DNA of 64,000 nucleotides from the NCBI GenBank assembly GCA_038496445.1, contig JALMLS010000079.1, positions 1-64,000 of the forward strand. The letters run 5' to 3'. Below, in pieces: positions 24,603 to 35,921 of the stretch. The notes beneath the pieces are model-generated. The model saw only the letters and a list, made by a program, of their open reading frames with translations. It was not told where the DNA came from and ran no database searches. This DNA comes from Trichosphaerium sp. ATCC 40318. Lineage: Eukaryota > Discosea > Flabellinia > Trichosidae. Both the position numbers and the translations under genes were made by a program. Positions within the stretch are counted from its first letter, which is position 1; each line of letters starts with the position of its first letter.

Positions 24603-25218
24603 TTATTCTCGTACAAACAACCTTTCACATTTTCTCTTTACACATTAACCACACACGAGAAGCTGCACTTTCTAGGTGCGCACAAATCCGATTTATCGCC
24701 AGTGTTTGTACCGAATAGAACGACAAAAGAAAGTACAGCTTACTTCCATTAGATTCACGTGTTTTTGTGATCTACAATCAGATTGGAGAAGAGAATAAGT
24801 CTCACTCAGCTTTGATCCCTGGATCATGTAGCCAGGGACCCTTTCCATTTCTTAAATTGGAGCTATCTCTTGTGCAACACATTACATAATCAATTGAAAC
24901 TTACAATAAACACGCGACAAACACAACAATATAATAGCAATGTGTCTACAATTGACCGCTGTCATACCACTCTTTGCGTTCCCTTGAAGTTCATCACAAT
25001 TGTAAAATGATCCAATACTTGCCAATTATCCATTCTTATGCCACATGCAATCTCTTTCCTTATATTTGTCAATAAAATGTCCATGCCATTACATTTGACC
25101 ACCGTACCAACATTTGTCAACTGAGGATTGAACCATTAATGTAATACAAATATGCATACTTTACCATTTGTTGGAACGGTCCGCTACTGTTTTTCTGAAG
25201 GATGATATCTGTAATTAT
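24603..25218. other. Intergenic, 616 bases, with a short perfect hairpin
   Basis: TCCCTGG...CCAGGGA at about 24816-24838 forms a seven-base-pair stem with a nine-base loop. It could belong to a small structured RNA, although no snRNA or snoRNA class is recognised. On the minus strand, 24960-25100 reads NVGTVVKCNGMDILL then IACGIRMDNWQVLDHF without a stop, which may be the decayed tail of an old gene. Two CACGTG-like E-box sites are near 24755. Confidence 0.35.
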
Positions 25219-25596
25219 TCATGACACCCCGTATTGTCGCATCTTTAGGATATCTGGAATACAAGCTAGATATGCCCTGCTGTATCTAACAATATGATGA
25301 ATAATATCAGACATCAAATGACAAGATTGAGCAATTGAAAATCTATCTTGTCCTTTTGTATTTCTTAGAATATTCGTAATAGCTTCAACTGGAAAATCCA
25401 AATTAGTGGCTTCCTCTTTAGGTTGTACACTAAGTGATACTATCACCAGCATCAATGTATTTGACGCATCTAACACACGTTCAACCTGTTTTATGAATGA
25501 ATCATGTTGTTTTGAAGTGATTTTACCAAACGCTTCTCTACGGTTACTACGGTAATAGGCAAGCGCTTGGTCAACTGAAACACTTATGAAATTCAT
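25219..25596 (-). pseudogene. Truncated F-box/LRR paralogue
   Basis: From ATG 25594-25596 (MNFISVSVDQALAYY) the product aligns with the intact paralogue through the F-box (LDFPVEAITNILR, IAQSCHLMSDII) to PDILKMRQY. There the sequence TACGGGGTGTCATG replaces TACAAGGGTGTCATG of the first copy. This one-base loss shifts the frame and makes TGA the stop. In the shifted frame the next codons GVMNN again match the family, then similarity ends, and no LRRs follow. The copy is therefore frameshifted and lacks its whole repeat domain. It could still make a short F-box-only protein. Confidence 0.8.
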
Positions 25597-25692
25597 CGGT
25601 TTTAGTGGTTCCAATATTGCTCCCTCGAAAATAAGCGAAATTGACCAAAATTTACACCAACAAAAAAAAAAGTGAACAAAGCTAGTTTTGGT

Positions 25693-27343
25693 TTATTCTT
25701 CTTCGTCTTTTTTTACACTCTTCAAAGCTTCATTCCTCAATCGTTTCTCCAGCTCAGTGTCTATTTGGTCATCCTGATCCATCGGCTCTTTCTTTATTTC
25801 AGTGTCACGAACTTCTTTTTTGTCGTCTCTATCGCGATCCTTCCTATCATCTCTATCTCTACGATCATCTCTTCCGCGATCTCTCCTATCGTCTCTGTCC
25901 TTACGATCACGACTCACACTGCGCTTGTCTCTGTCATCTCTACTCTTACGCCTCTTGCGTCTATGGCTGTCTGAGGACCTGGATGAAGACGATGACGACG
26001 AAGGGGATCGACTACAATACAACGTCAGTCATGCAATGAACGTAAAATGTTGACACCTGAAAATTGTGTTCAGTGCGTACCTGCGTTTCCTACGTCTATC
26101 ATCTCTACCTCTACGATCACGTCTATCATCGCGTCTATCATCACGCCTGTCATCACGCCTGTCACGATAATCACGTCGGTCATCTCTCCTGTAGTCATCT
26201 CTTCTGCCGCGACCGCTACCACGTCTATCATCGCGTCTATCACGTCTATCGTCATTTCTATAGTGGTCTCTTCGGTCATCTCGGCGATCATCCCGGCGAT
26301 CTCTTCTGTCATTGTATCTATCGTTGCGTGGGCGTTTTGCGCCTCTTCCGCCTCTATCACCCTACAAAGTACCTTAGCAAGGGGGATAACTGAAAGAGAA
26401 GGTAATCTGAAAAAATGTCAAAAGGAAGGCGGCTACAAACAAGTTGAATTTTTTTTAAATAGTTGGCGTGGCTACTGTCAAATTCAAGCAAATCCTAATT
26501 TAAATATTGCAACAATGTCAGAATCTTACGCGACAAGGACCCCATAGGTTTTTTAGGATTCATCCTGGCAATAGATGTAAGTCTCGATTTCTTCACCTTG
26601 GAATCCAAAAAAAAAAAACCACCAAAAAGTGGTAAAAAGATGATTTGTGTCAAAAATTGTAGCCGTTTTTGAATGGTTTTTACATGATTTTTTTTGTGTC
26701 ATTTGTTGTACCCCCAAGTAGCCTTTGGCCTTTTCGATACCCGCTTTTATACGTCTGTCCTCTTTACGATGTTCTGCGATTTTCTTCTTTTCTTCGTCCA
26801 GGATCATTTTAGGGATACCTACATCAGATTTCTAGATACGTCAGAGATATTAATGGCGTATTACGCATACGGTAGCTTCAACTAGTAACGTCCACAATTC
26901 TTTCATAAATTTTTGCGCGTCTCGCTCCAAAAAGCCTGTGAGGTTTATCTGCATTCTCTTGGGATCCAATTTCTACAACTAAAATTACAAAATTTTAGGG
27001 TAGAGCAAAGATAAAGTGCCAAGCAACAAAATTACATCAATTTGAAACGGCTGAGCATAAGCTAGCTACTGCTAACGCGTTATATCTTTCAACGCAAACG
27101 TGCCTTCTCCTCTAATAGACCGAAAATATAATTAATGAGTACGTCGTCCTCTATGCCTTCCAATATTTCAGTAACGCGTTTTACTATCCAAGGCTTCAAA
27201 GGTTCGAGCTCTACTTTCTTCATGTCTACTTTCTCAAGGTAAATAGCAGGAAACTTCATTTTGCCGAGTTGTTTCTTTTCTTTGTCAGAGAAGCGCATGT
27301 CTTGCTCCAAACTGGTTCCCCGGAAGAACCCACCAGTCTTCAT
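25693..27343 (-). CDS. SRRM1: SRRM1/SRm160-type splicing coactivator with PWI domain and RD/RS tail
   Basis: The start is ATG 27341-27343. The first exon (GGFFRGTSLEQDMRFSDKEK, VDMKKVELEPLKPW, RVTEILEG) is a close match to the SRm160 N-terminus. Its PWI domain binds RNA and DNA and continues in the next exons (RMQINLTGFLERDAQKF, then VGIPKMILDEEKKK). The C-terminal half is a long Arg/Asp/Ser low-complexity tail ending in KSVKKDEEE before the stop at 25693-25695. The human protein bridges SR proteins and snRNPs in the exon junction region of pre-mRNA. Acidic Arg-Asp repeats dominate here instead of the Arg-Ser dipeptides seen in animals. Long plus-strand frames over this tail are antisense artefacts. 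Confidence 0.88.
25800..26360. repeat. Arg-Asp codon repeat region
   Basis: A short-period repeat of CGTCTATCATC / CGATCATC type runs through two exons of the SRRM1 tail. On the minus strand it codes DDRRDRRD-like units. The even periodicity keeps several frames open on both strands. Confidence 0.75.
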
Positions 27344-27450
27344 GTTGCTTTACTCCTGTTTAGTACAATCACACTGCTTTTTGACCAGACAATTACTTTT
27401 TTCTAATTTTTTGAGTTTTCACAACGAGTGTAGTATTAACACCTTATAAC
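27344..27450. promoter_or_regulatory. Divergent promoter, SRRM1 / TIP41
   Basis: There are 107 bases between divergent start codons. The stretch is T-rich with no CACGTG. Both core promoters must be contained here. Confidence 0.5.
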
Positions 27451-28547
27451 ATGGCTGCAAATACTTGTACTCCTCCGCTCACGTACAAAGGATGGCAATT
27501 TAGCGCTGCCAAAGGCCCAATGATATCATCGTCGCAAATTGATCAGTACGCTGCCCCACTGATACTCTAGTAACGTCACATAGAGTTTGTAAGGATTCTG
27601 GCGTGCGTGTATTGCCGGAAATGGTATTTGTTGGCAACCACATCCAATTGAAACACGAGGTGCGCATTTAGAGTTACAGTTACAGTACCAACTTATTTTA
27701 TAGAGTGGCTTTGCTTTATCGTTCAACACCGTCCCTGCGCTCAAAGGATGCCATGGAAAGCACTCAGACATAAAATTAGCGTATTCTAAGCAATGGATGA
27801 AAAGGCATTACAGGAGGCTGCTTCAGCAAACGCCCTAACGATGTATAGTAACAACAATGCCATAAAAGACGCCATTGCTAAGGACCACGAAACACTTCAA
27901 GAGCCAGATTACGACTGGACATACTCAACAGAGTACAAGGGTGACATGACGTTCCCTGAGGGCATTGACGCTGATTCAATGGTTAACAAAACACAAGAAG
28001 GCATTGACACATCTCTATTGACTCGCCCAGATCCTATCAAGTTCTTTGAGGACGTTAATCTCTTTGAAGACGAACTTGGCGACAATGGAGACGCGGATTT
28101 AAGCGTTAAGATTGTACGTCAATGCAAAAAAAGAGATCCAAGATTTAGCACTTTCTTTATTACCATCCTTCTCATGTGTTTGCTTAGCGTGTCATGCCAG
28201 GATGCTTTTTGGTGTTGATGCGGTTTTTCTTGAGAGTTGATGATGTTCTGTTTCGCACGTATGATACACGCTATTATCACGTGTTTGGGCAACCTCATTT
28301 GATAAGAACATTCACCCACAAAGAAGTACCTTTTTTTTACTTTTTTTTATGATGTTCAATCCTCATTTCTTTTTCACAAGGCACCTTACACGAATGTCAA
28401 ACTGCGATGTCGCACACTAACAGGTACACACAAGAAAGCGTAGAGGCTTATACACTTACCACTGGATGTTTAGACGTTCAACAAGTTTGCCAAGTACTCC
28501 AGACAAAACGTTTTGAGAGCGAGAAGATAATGTTACCAAAAGCATAA
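27451..28547 (+). CDS. TIPRL: TIP41-like TOR signalling regulator
   Basis: The start is ATG 27451 (MAANTCTPPLTYKGWQFSAAK). Key TIP41 blocks are present: LPEMVFVGNHIQLKHE, SGFALSFNTVPALKG, DYDWTYSTEYKGDM, PIKFFEDVNLFEDELGDNG, LSVKI, then MRFFLRVDDVLFRTYDTRYYH. TIP41 proteins bind PP2A-family catalytic subunits or Tap42 and adjust TOR-dependent phosphatase activity in the cytosol. The exon join around 27770-27820 is not resolved, because the blocks on either side are in different frames without a clear GT-AG pair. The C-terminus, ending at TAA 28545-28547, relies on two further short introns. The family match itself is firm. Confidence 0.85.
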
Positions 28548-28851
28548 ACTTATATATATTCTCAACCAAACCCTGTAAACGCAGAACAAGGCATAAAAAG
28601 AATGTTATTTTTGTGCAATAGAAGAATACTACAGCAAATTGCTTTTAGTAAAGTAATAAACAGTATTCGCACCAACCATGTAGCGAGCTATTTGAGCTAG
28701 TTTGAAGCAATATTCACACGTGTAAATTGATTGCTTTTTTTGAAATTAAGTCACTTTGCGCTTAAAAAAAATCTTTCGCCCACGTAAGCATTTCAAATAG
28801 CGAGTAAATAATACCGTGTAGCTCCTGCTACATTTGTTTTCAATTTACAAA
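28548..28851. other. Intergenic, promoter region of the following gene
   Basis: AT-rich with one CACGTG at about 28719. No coding signal is seen. Confidence 0.45.
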
Positions 28852-31744
28852 ATGGAAACGGCACGAAATTGTATTTTACTGCTAGTATTGGCCCTAGCGC
28901 TATCAGGTAAATTATAGAAGCGTTTGTCAGCGTTTTAGCTTTGTGGCACTTACTGACGTCAATCCAGCGATAAACGCAGAAATATCCCCTGCTGACGCTG
29001 CCACTGATACCCATATCCCTCATGACGCGTCACCTGACTCTCTAGAGCCGGAATTAAATATAATAGATGAAGAAATTGGCAAAAACGCACTATCACAGGT
29101 ATGTATAGTGTTCAGCAATTAACCTAACGAATATTTTGCCACCAGCCCTTCACAGTTTTTGACTGTCACTATTTTTCTCCAATAACATCATACACACAAC
29201 GGAGCATGTATGCTTCTCATCCTGACTGCCAGATGCCATATCCAACAAAACTGGCTACAGATGATAATGAGGGTGACACCCAGCAAGTCCCACCAAAAGA
29301 AGAAAATGGAGGTGATCAAAGTGAACCACTTGATAATGAAGAACCGCTAAATGATGATGCACAACCTCACACGGAAGATGGTGACAGTGGTAATGAGGTA
29401 GGTGATCAAAATGAGTCAGTCCACAATGAAGAACCAGTAAACGATGATGCGCAACCTGATGTGGAAGATGCAACTCCAGATTCCACAGACAATGCCAACG
29501 ACGATGCACAGACTCAAAACAATGACGCCCCTGACGCCGTCCCAGAAGCACCTGTTGATGATTCTGAGCCTGCTGACAACGACCTGCCAGATGCTAACAG
29601 TGACTCAGAGGATAGCTCAGATGATTCTAATGACGCAAGTGAGCCAGCACACGACTCTGATTCAGGTAGCCTTTGTTCTTTATTATGGAACGCCGTTCGC
29701 TTATACTGTTTGGCTTAGATGATACAGATCAGCTGGAAAAGCGTTTGAATGAATTAGAAGAAGCCTTACAAGCGAGCACGTTGAATAAAAAGGATTTAGA
29801 GGATATCTTGCAAGACGCACATGCGCAGCTTGCTGATCTGCAACGCGAACATTTGCAAAAAGATAGTGCTATAAGGTACACATTTTACAACCTTTATTGC
29901 AGCTCATATATTGTAAAGGGATTTGAAGTCTGCAATGAAGAAAATGGAGACAGATCTCAACGAGACACGTGATAAACAAGGTAAGAAAATATAAATGACA
30001 CAGTTGAAGATCGCTGTTCTGATTTATGTTACTAATATTTCGAACAAAAGGTACAACTGAACAACAGCTAGATGAAGCCGCTAGGCAATTAGAAGCTTCT
30101 CGTAAGTTGATCGAACAAATGAATGAGCCAGTCACCATTGACACGATGCTCACTTACGGCCCAGTTGTACGTGATACAGAAAGCGTCCAATGACAAAAAA
30201 AAAATACATTGCTTAGTGTTTATAACTCATTGGTTGTAGGAGTGGCATGAAGCCATGCTACGTTTACAAAATCAAGGCGTTCATTGGTTCCTCCTTGGGG
30301 AGGCATGCCTGTGCTTCGCAGCATGGATGGTATGGCAACTGCTGTACTGCATGTGCTGTGCTGCACCTGAGATACATGACTTGACAGACTTGGACAATGC
30401 CATGTCTTCGTATTCACAATCATCAAGCAAAAAGCTACAGCTCATGCGCCGTGCTGAATTCCTAAGACAGAAAGAAAAGGAAGAGCACCAAAAATCATTG
30501 GCTAACCTTAAGATTTACAAAAAGCTCGCCAAGACTGTTACAGCGTACGCTATTCTTTTATTTTAAAGAAGAAGACTACTCTAGAGTTCTCAGTACTTAA
30601 AAGACGTTTAGAATGGAAGAGGAGATTGTAAACCGTACATGTGCTGAAATGCAAAAGGCAGAACCCTCACAACTGGAACCAGCGCCAAACACGGCATCGA
30701 GCCCTGCACAAAATGGAGTATCCCCGCCTATACCTACCACTGCCGTACCTACAACGCCAGTCAAGACATTCACTCCTCAAGGCAGCGCCAACGTGTCTCC
30801 GTACCCTTCTATTGCATCGAGCCCTGCAACACCTGGAACACCAAGCAATGTGCCTACACTCACATCACCACAACAACAGGCTATCGTTGAAGCCATACAG
30901 CAAATCATATCTCCAGAGCGGATAGAGTACAGTACAAAGACAGGCCTATGTCGTCAAGTTACTGCTGTAACACTTGCCATCCGACAACGGATGAAACAAA
31001 ACCACCCAGAGCTCGTCGATTTTGCACACATCGTGTCTCAGAACATTGATATCCAGTATTCTCGCGTTGAGGCACTTCGTCACGACCCATCTAGTAGCTG
31101 GAGGCTCATGTGGGTATCTCAAAACACTAGAATGGTAGACAGGCTATTATCTAGGCTGTACAAGAACAGTAATGTATCTATCCTCGTTCAAACCACTGGT
31201 ATCACCGAATGCCCAGTTCTCCCTCCAGGTACCAGTCTTGTTTGCTTCTAGTCAACTAATATTCACTTTTACAGGGACATCACCAGCTACGGTAGAGGCT
31301 ATCAAGATTTTACATGAACGAAGCCAGGACTTGTTGGAGAGAACAAAATCGTCCCTCGCTTCTTGGGTTGAACGTGATCTTACTAACTTTGTTGAAGGCG
31401 ATCCCCACGCATTGCGATCTCTTACGACATTACTGAGGGGAATAAAGGTGTCCGCTGATAAACATCTGCTCTATGCATCTGTTCAAGGGCAATTGTTCCC
31501 ACATCTCTTCAAAGCAGTCTCTCAAGGCTTAGCAAGTGCTTCTGGGGCTCTTGAATCTCATAATACACGCGCAGCCAGGCAATTCGTGAACGCGTTTATG
31601 GAATGGATAGAGCTTCACAAAGACACTATGGGATTAATGTTTGAACCTTCTTCTTACTTCAGACCTGCCATAACAGCTTTAACAAATGCGCCTAGTTCTG
31701 TTACGCCAACTAATTTTGAAACAGACTATGGTGGGGCAGTTTAA
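28852..31744 (+). CDS. Signal-peptide, acidic-repeat, coiled-coil, single-TM protein, probably fused to a Pro-rich cytosolic domain
   Basis: The start METARNCILLLVLALALS is a signal peptide. A long acidic segment with two related repeat blocks follows, then a coiled coil (DDTDQLEKRLNELEEALQ), a transmembrane segment (WFLLGEACLCFAAWMVWQLL plus a cysteine cluster) and a basic cytosolic helix. The first frame stops at 30564-30566. A canonical intron from GTACGC at about 30546 to TTTAG at 30612 would skip this stop and continue in frame at MEEEIVNRT. If so, the protein goes on with a Pro/Ser/Thr-rich linker and an alpha-helical domain (QQAIVEAIQQIISPERIEY) to TAA at 31742-31744. Otherwise two genes lie 46 bases apart. 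I do not recognise the family. Confidence 0.65.
29310..29470. repeat. Two tandem copies of an acidic coding repeat
   Basis: Two copies of about 75 bases share the order GATCAAA.TGA, AATGAAGAACC.GTAAA, GATGATGC.CAACCT and GGAAGATG. Each encodes a block such as NEEPLNDDAQP. Confidence 0.75.
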
Positions 31745-32172
31745 AACTCCTTTTTTTTTGAACAAGCCCACAAAAGGGCTTCATGTACAGAAACAAAAAA
31801 ATAAAATTTGTGTAATTTCATGCGTGTTTTTCTCGTTTTTGTACTCGTTTTATACACGTGCGCTACAGCACTTTAGAGCCTTGTAACTCATTACTATGTT
31901 GTTCAAACTCCTATTTAGCTCGACTGCTTTTTGTAGAATTTGAAGAACTCCAAGAGTCAAAAAAAATAGCGTTGCTGCCCCCTGGGGAAAAGCCCAGCGG
32001 TAGTAAGGCAATAATGTAATTTAGGAACGTGCGGGTGGTTTTTGACATGTAAAGTCAACATGTTTAGTTAGTTAACGTCCCACACGCATTCAGGCACCAT
32101 GGTATTGTAGTATTTTTGCGTCATTGTATTTACAAGCCTTAGGGTAATGCCAACAGCGTCAAAGGCCTCAAA
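31745..32172. other. Intergenic, 428 bases
   Basis: This holds the 3' end of the preceding gene and the promoter of the EF-hand gene. CACGTG lies at about 31854. A GC-richer island at about 31975-32005 (GCCCCCTGGGG) can form a small hairpin, but no RNA class is recognised. Confidence 0.4.
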
Positions 32173-33157
32173 ATGTTGGAAACAGTACGCGATCAATTGT
32201 TTTGTGCTAAAAAGTACCCAGTAAAATTTCTAGCGCATAACACGCTCGTAGATATATCCAACAGCTGATAAAAAGACAATTTTTGCCGACCCTAAGATGA
32301 AGAAGAAGCTTGACAAGGAGCTCGCAAAGGACCAAAAGCAAGGCAAACCGCCACCAGTAGACCCTAATGCAGGCGACGAGCAACCAGTTGGCACGTTTAA
32401 ACTACAACATTCCGTCAATTGCCAAATTAACGAAATAACCAGACGGTAACCAAGACGCGCTCATTGATAAATGTGTTCGCGCTATTTGGGAAACGTACGA
32501 CCCAAAAAATCACGGCTTTCTTGATAAGAAGATTGGTACAAAGTTTTTCATCGTACGTCCGTTCATTATCAAATAGTGTCAACCGAATTTTTATTACAAA
32601 TATTTTGATTTGTTTTTTTTTGTTTTTTTTGATTTTTTGACCCCATACAGGACGCCTTCGAAATCTACGCATACCGTAAAGGTCAGAAACCAAAAGAAGC
32701 TCTTCCTCCTGGCAATAACATGAAGAAAGCAGCAGAAACTTGCTTTACAAAGGTAAACTATGATTACGACATTGTGCACTATTGAGAAAGCGATTTTTCT
32801 GTTTTCAGAGGTTATTGTTAATTGTTGGTTTTGTAGATGAATAAATCTGGAAACCAAAAAATTACTTTTCAAGAGTTTGAGGAATACATCAATGTCTATG
32901 AACTTGATGAAGCTCTAGAACCATTTACAAATCAATCAGGTACGTATACGCCCATGTTTGAATGTTTAAGGACTTGATCATGCCTGTTCAAGTCGCGATG
33001 TTGTTTAAGAAGCTTTTTTTCTTTTTTTCTTTTTTTTTTGACTTTTTTTGGTTTAGGTGTCAACATTGATGTCGAGAGAGTTGATTTTGTAAATGTCGAG
33101 CAGTTTAGAGGCCAAAAGAAGGATGGTCCAAAATTGGTGTACAGAAACTACGGTTAA
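32173..33157 (+). CDS. EF-hand-type calcium-binding protein
   Basis: The predicted start ATG 32173 gives MLET, which joins across a GTACGC intron to TIFADPKMKKKLDKELAKDQ. Later exons read NQDALIDKCVRAIWETYDPKNHGFLDKK, DAFEIYAYRKG and MNKSGNQKITFQEFEEYI. These are two EF-hand-like helix-loop-helix units with loop Asp/Asn residues (DPKNHGFLD, NKSGNQKITFQE). The stop TAA is at 33155-33157. A calcium sensor or buffer is likely. The splice near 32400-32450 is unresolved, because frames before and after differ and an in-frame TAA lies between them. The first loop deviates from the consensus and may not bind calcium. Confidence 0.65.
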
Positions 33158-33440
33158 AATATTTTTCCTCAGCCGTTGTGCTGTATTGCTCCCCACTTTT
33201 GTTTGAACCATTGATAACAGCAACAACAAGCAATTATTGTAGCTCCAATTTGTAGCGCTTAGATCTCTTGTATCATTAAACTGTCGAAGAACACACCCTT
33301 TTTCGCAAAATGTAGTTTGTTTTGTTCATTCTCAAAAGGTCGCACGTGAAACCAAGAGTTTAATCGAGTAAATTACCGTTATTGACCAATTACAAAAAAA
33401 TTACGCCAAAAAGTACAAATTCAGTGACCTCGCTAGTAGC

Positions 33441-35000
33441 ATGTCAATGACGCTGAGTACATCATTTTTTAAGGGAGGGAGTAGCCCTAAGCGCTACAAT
33501 AAGGTTACATCCTACAACTTTAAAACATGCGAAGAAGACGTTGTATGCCATAAAGACAAGTATGTCTTGTATATTTACGAGATACTAACAGTCATAAGCG
33601 ACTTGGGTGGTCAATGGCGTAAAATACTGTTAAAATGGGATCATCTAATGACCAATGATCCAAATAAAGTACGTTGACGCGAGAAACGAATTGTCCGAAC
33701 AATTTTTTTACAAAAACTGACTATCTGTACTTAGGCAAGTCGGTTGGTGCGGAAAGGTATACCAGAAAATATGAGAGGCGAAGCGTGGTACGTTAGATCG
33801 TTTGTGTTACACACAGTCAGTTTTTTGGCGTTTAACGTTTTTTTTTTTTGCAGGAAAGCATTTACAGGCGTTAGAGACCTTGTCAGAAAGAATCCAGGCG
33901 TATATAATGTACGTTAAATTATTTCGTAAATGTGACACCGATCGGTGAGTTGTACAACCTCACACCCTGATAGCTTCTCGTTGAAAAAGCAAAAGACAAA
34001 ACTGTGAGTGATTGTATACGAAAAGACATAAATCGCACGTTTCCGACAAACAAAAAATTCAAATTAAAGGATGGTCAAGGGTAAGTACTACCACCGCTAT
34101 TCTCTATTACACTATAACATTTGTTGATTTTTTTTTGTAAAAATTCGCAAGATTACCTCGGTCACGTGTTTACGCTCACCATGGTGCTAGGCAAGTGTCT
34201 TTGTTTAATGTGTTGAAAGCATACGCAACTATGGACCCCGTATTGGGTTACTGTCAAGGCATGAGTTTTATATGTGCTATACTCGTGTTCTACATGGAGG
34301 ACGACGTGCGTGCGATTACACCACTCTTTGTTATTATTATCTCAAACTGGTACTTTAGGATGCATTTTGGGCATTGGTGAAATTGATAAAGGCACCGGAA
34401 TACAACTTGAGCGGGTGAGATTTGAGCTCTTGGAATTAAATTTCTGTCATGTGGCTTGAAACTAAATAGTTACACATATTTTTAGGTTATTTTCTCCAGG
34501 ACTCCCCTTCTCAGGTTATTTTTGTATATACTATCACGTCTTATTGAAATATTCCTACCGGATCTATTTATGCACTTTGTACGTGTTTTCGAAACGACAC
34601 ATAGTATTTATTACCATCCTTTGTACTTACACATTTCGCTCCATAGAACGACACCAATGTAAAACCATTACTATACGCTTCTGAGTGGTTTTCAACGCTT
34701 TTCGCTTACAACTTCCCGTTTGATCTGTCTGTTCGTATATTTGATTTATTTCTCCTTGAAGGCACAGATTTCTTGTTTCAGCTGTGTTTGGCGATTCTAG
34801 ACAAGTTTGAGGAGGATCTTTATGATATGAATTTTGAAGAAATTATACTGTTCATGAAGGATGTCGGTAATAAGCTTGATGTTAGCATATTAGAAAAAGC
34901 ATACGAATTCAAGAATATACGGAGGGAGATAAAAGACATTAAAAACGAAGTAGGCGATCCTGATACTCGCGAAGAGATATACGGACGGTACAGTATTTGA
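33441..35000 (+). CDS. TBC-domain Rab GTPase-activating protein
   Basis: From ATG 33441 the product has a short N-terminal region, then the TBC (Tre-2/Bub2/Cdc16) domain: RKGIPENMRGEAWK, TGVRDLV, IRKDINRTFP (arginine finger), MDPVLGYCQGMSFICA (glutamine finger), EDDAFWALVKLI, and later YASEWFSTLFAYNFPFDLSVRIFDLFLLEG. Both catalytic fingers are intact, so it should stimulate GTP hydrolysis on a Rab. The Rab8/Sec4-like protein at 48402 is one possible but untested substrate. A C-terminal helix with RREIKDIKNE follows. About seven introns are read. The stop lies at 34998-35000. Confidence 0.9.
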
Positions 35001-35242
35001 TGACAAATCCTTTCTAAACCCACGTGAAACCCACGTGAAATCAGTAAAAAAAAGGTACCATTTGCATCACTTACGTTAACACTTAATAACTTGGCAACAC
35101 CCAGATTTACAAGCTTGCACAGTTTGACACCACAAATGTAAAATAAATAAGCACCACTTAAAACGGTTACACTCCATGATCCGTTGACGCCCATATTAGA
35201 TTAGTTCAAGACCCAATGTAGCAAAGAGTAAGACAAATGAAA

Positions 35243-35660
35243 TCAAAAAAAATTCCTTCTTTGTACTAGAATGGACTCTTTGTGAAAATTCACGGACTTT
35301 GCGTTATACGAAACACAGTTACTTTGCCATACGAATTCTTGATCATCTTGCTTATTATAATGTACTACTAATAAATAGCCAACGTAGTATAACTCATAAT
35401 GTCGTTCCATCATCACCACTATCTCACTCAGTTTGTAAAAAAACCAAGCTTTTCTCTTTCTTTTTTGTTGCTCACCTTTCTTTTGACATTCAAATAGGAA
35501 CATAGATACTGTTCTCTTATGCTTTAACTTATACACAGCGTCAGTTCCAATAGTGTAAGTTTGTATACAGCTCTCCTTTGGGCATAAACCATGCAGCTCT
35601 CTAATCAAAAGATCCAAGGATTTGTTCAAATTCTGACATTCCGGATGATACTTTCAGCCA
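35243..35660 (-). CDS. Hypothetical protein, fragmentary model
   Basis: A minus-strand frame reads NLNKSLDLLIRELHG then TYTIGTDAVYKLKHKRTVSMFLFE without a stop and may continue through ERHYELYYVGYLLVVHY. An acceptor ATGTCAG at about 35645 would start this exon. A further minus-strand piece at 35080-35194 (GSWSVTVLSGAYLFYIC) could be its C-terminus. I do not recognise the family. The gene would be convergent with the TBC gene and divergent from eRF1. No start codon can be fixed. The rest of 35661-35921 is AT-rich promoter-like sequence with a CACGTG at about 35716. Confidence 0.35.
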
Positions 35661-35921
35661 CCTCACGGTTCTGTGTTATATAGGTTCCACAGTATTAGTT
35701 ACATAACTAGCGTTTCCACGTGAATATGCCAAACGTTGGAATCTCTGATGCGTTTTCGTGAGTCTTCTATTGATACGTCACATTCCAAGTCCTGTGAGTG
35801 TGTGTGGCAGTATTAAAACTTTGTTTTGCGACAAGGTTGATTACAAGATATTTTGACACAAAGAAAAGTTATTACCGTTTTTTGTTTTCTCATCTCTGTT
35901 TTTTATTCTGACTTGGACACT

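Noticed and set aside
25802-26547. Long plus-strand reading frames rich in Ser, Ile and Thr
   Set aside because: They are antisense to the Arg-Asp repeat exons of SRRM1. The repeat period keeps all frames open.
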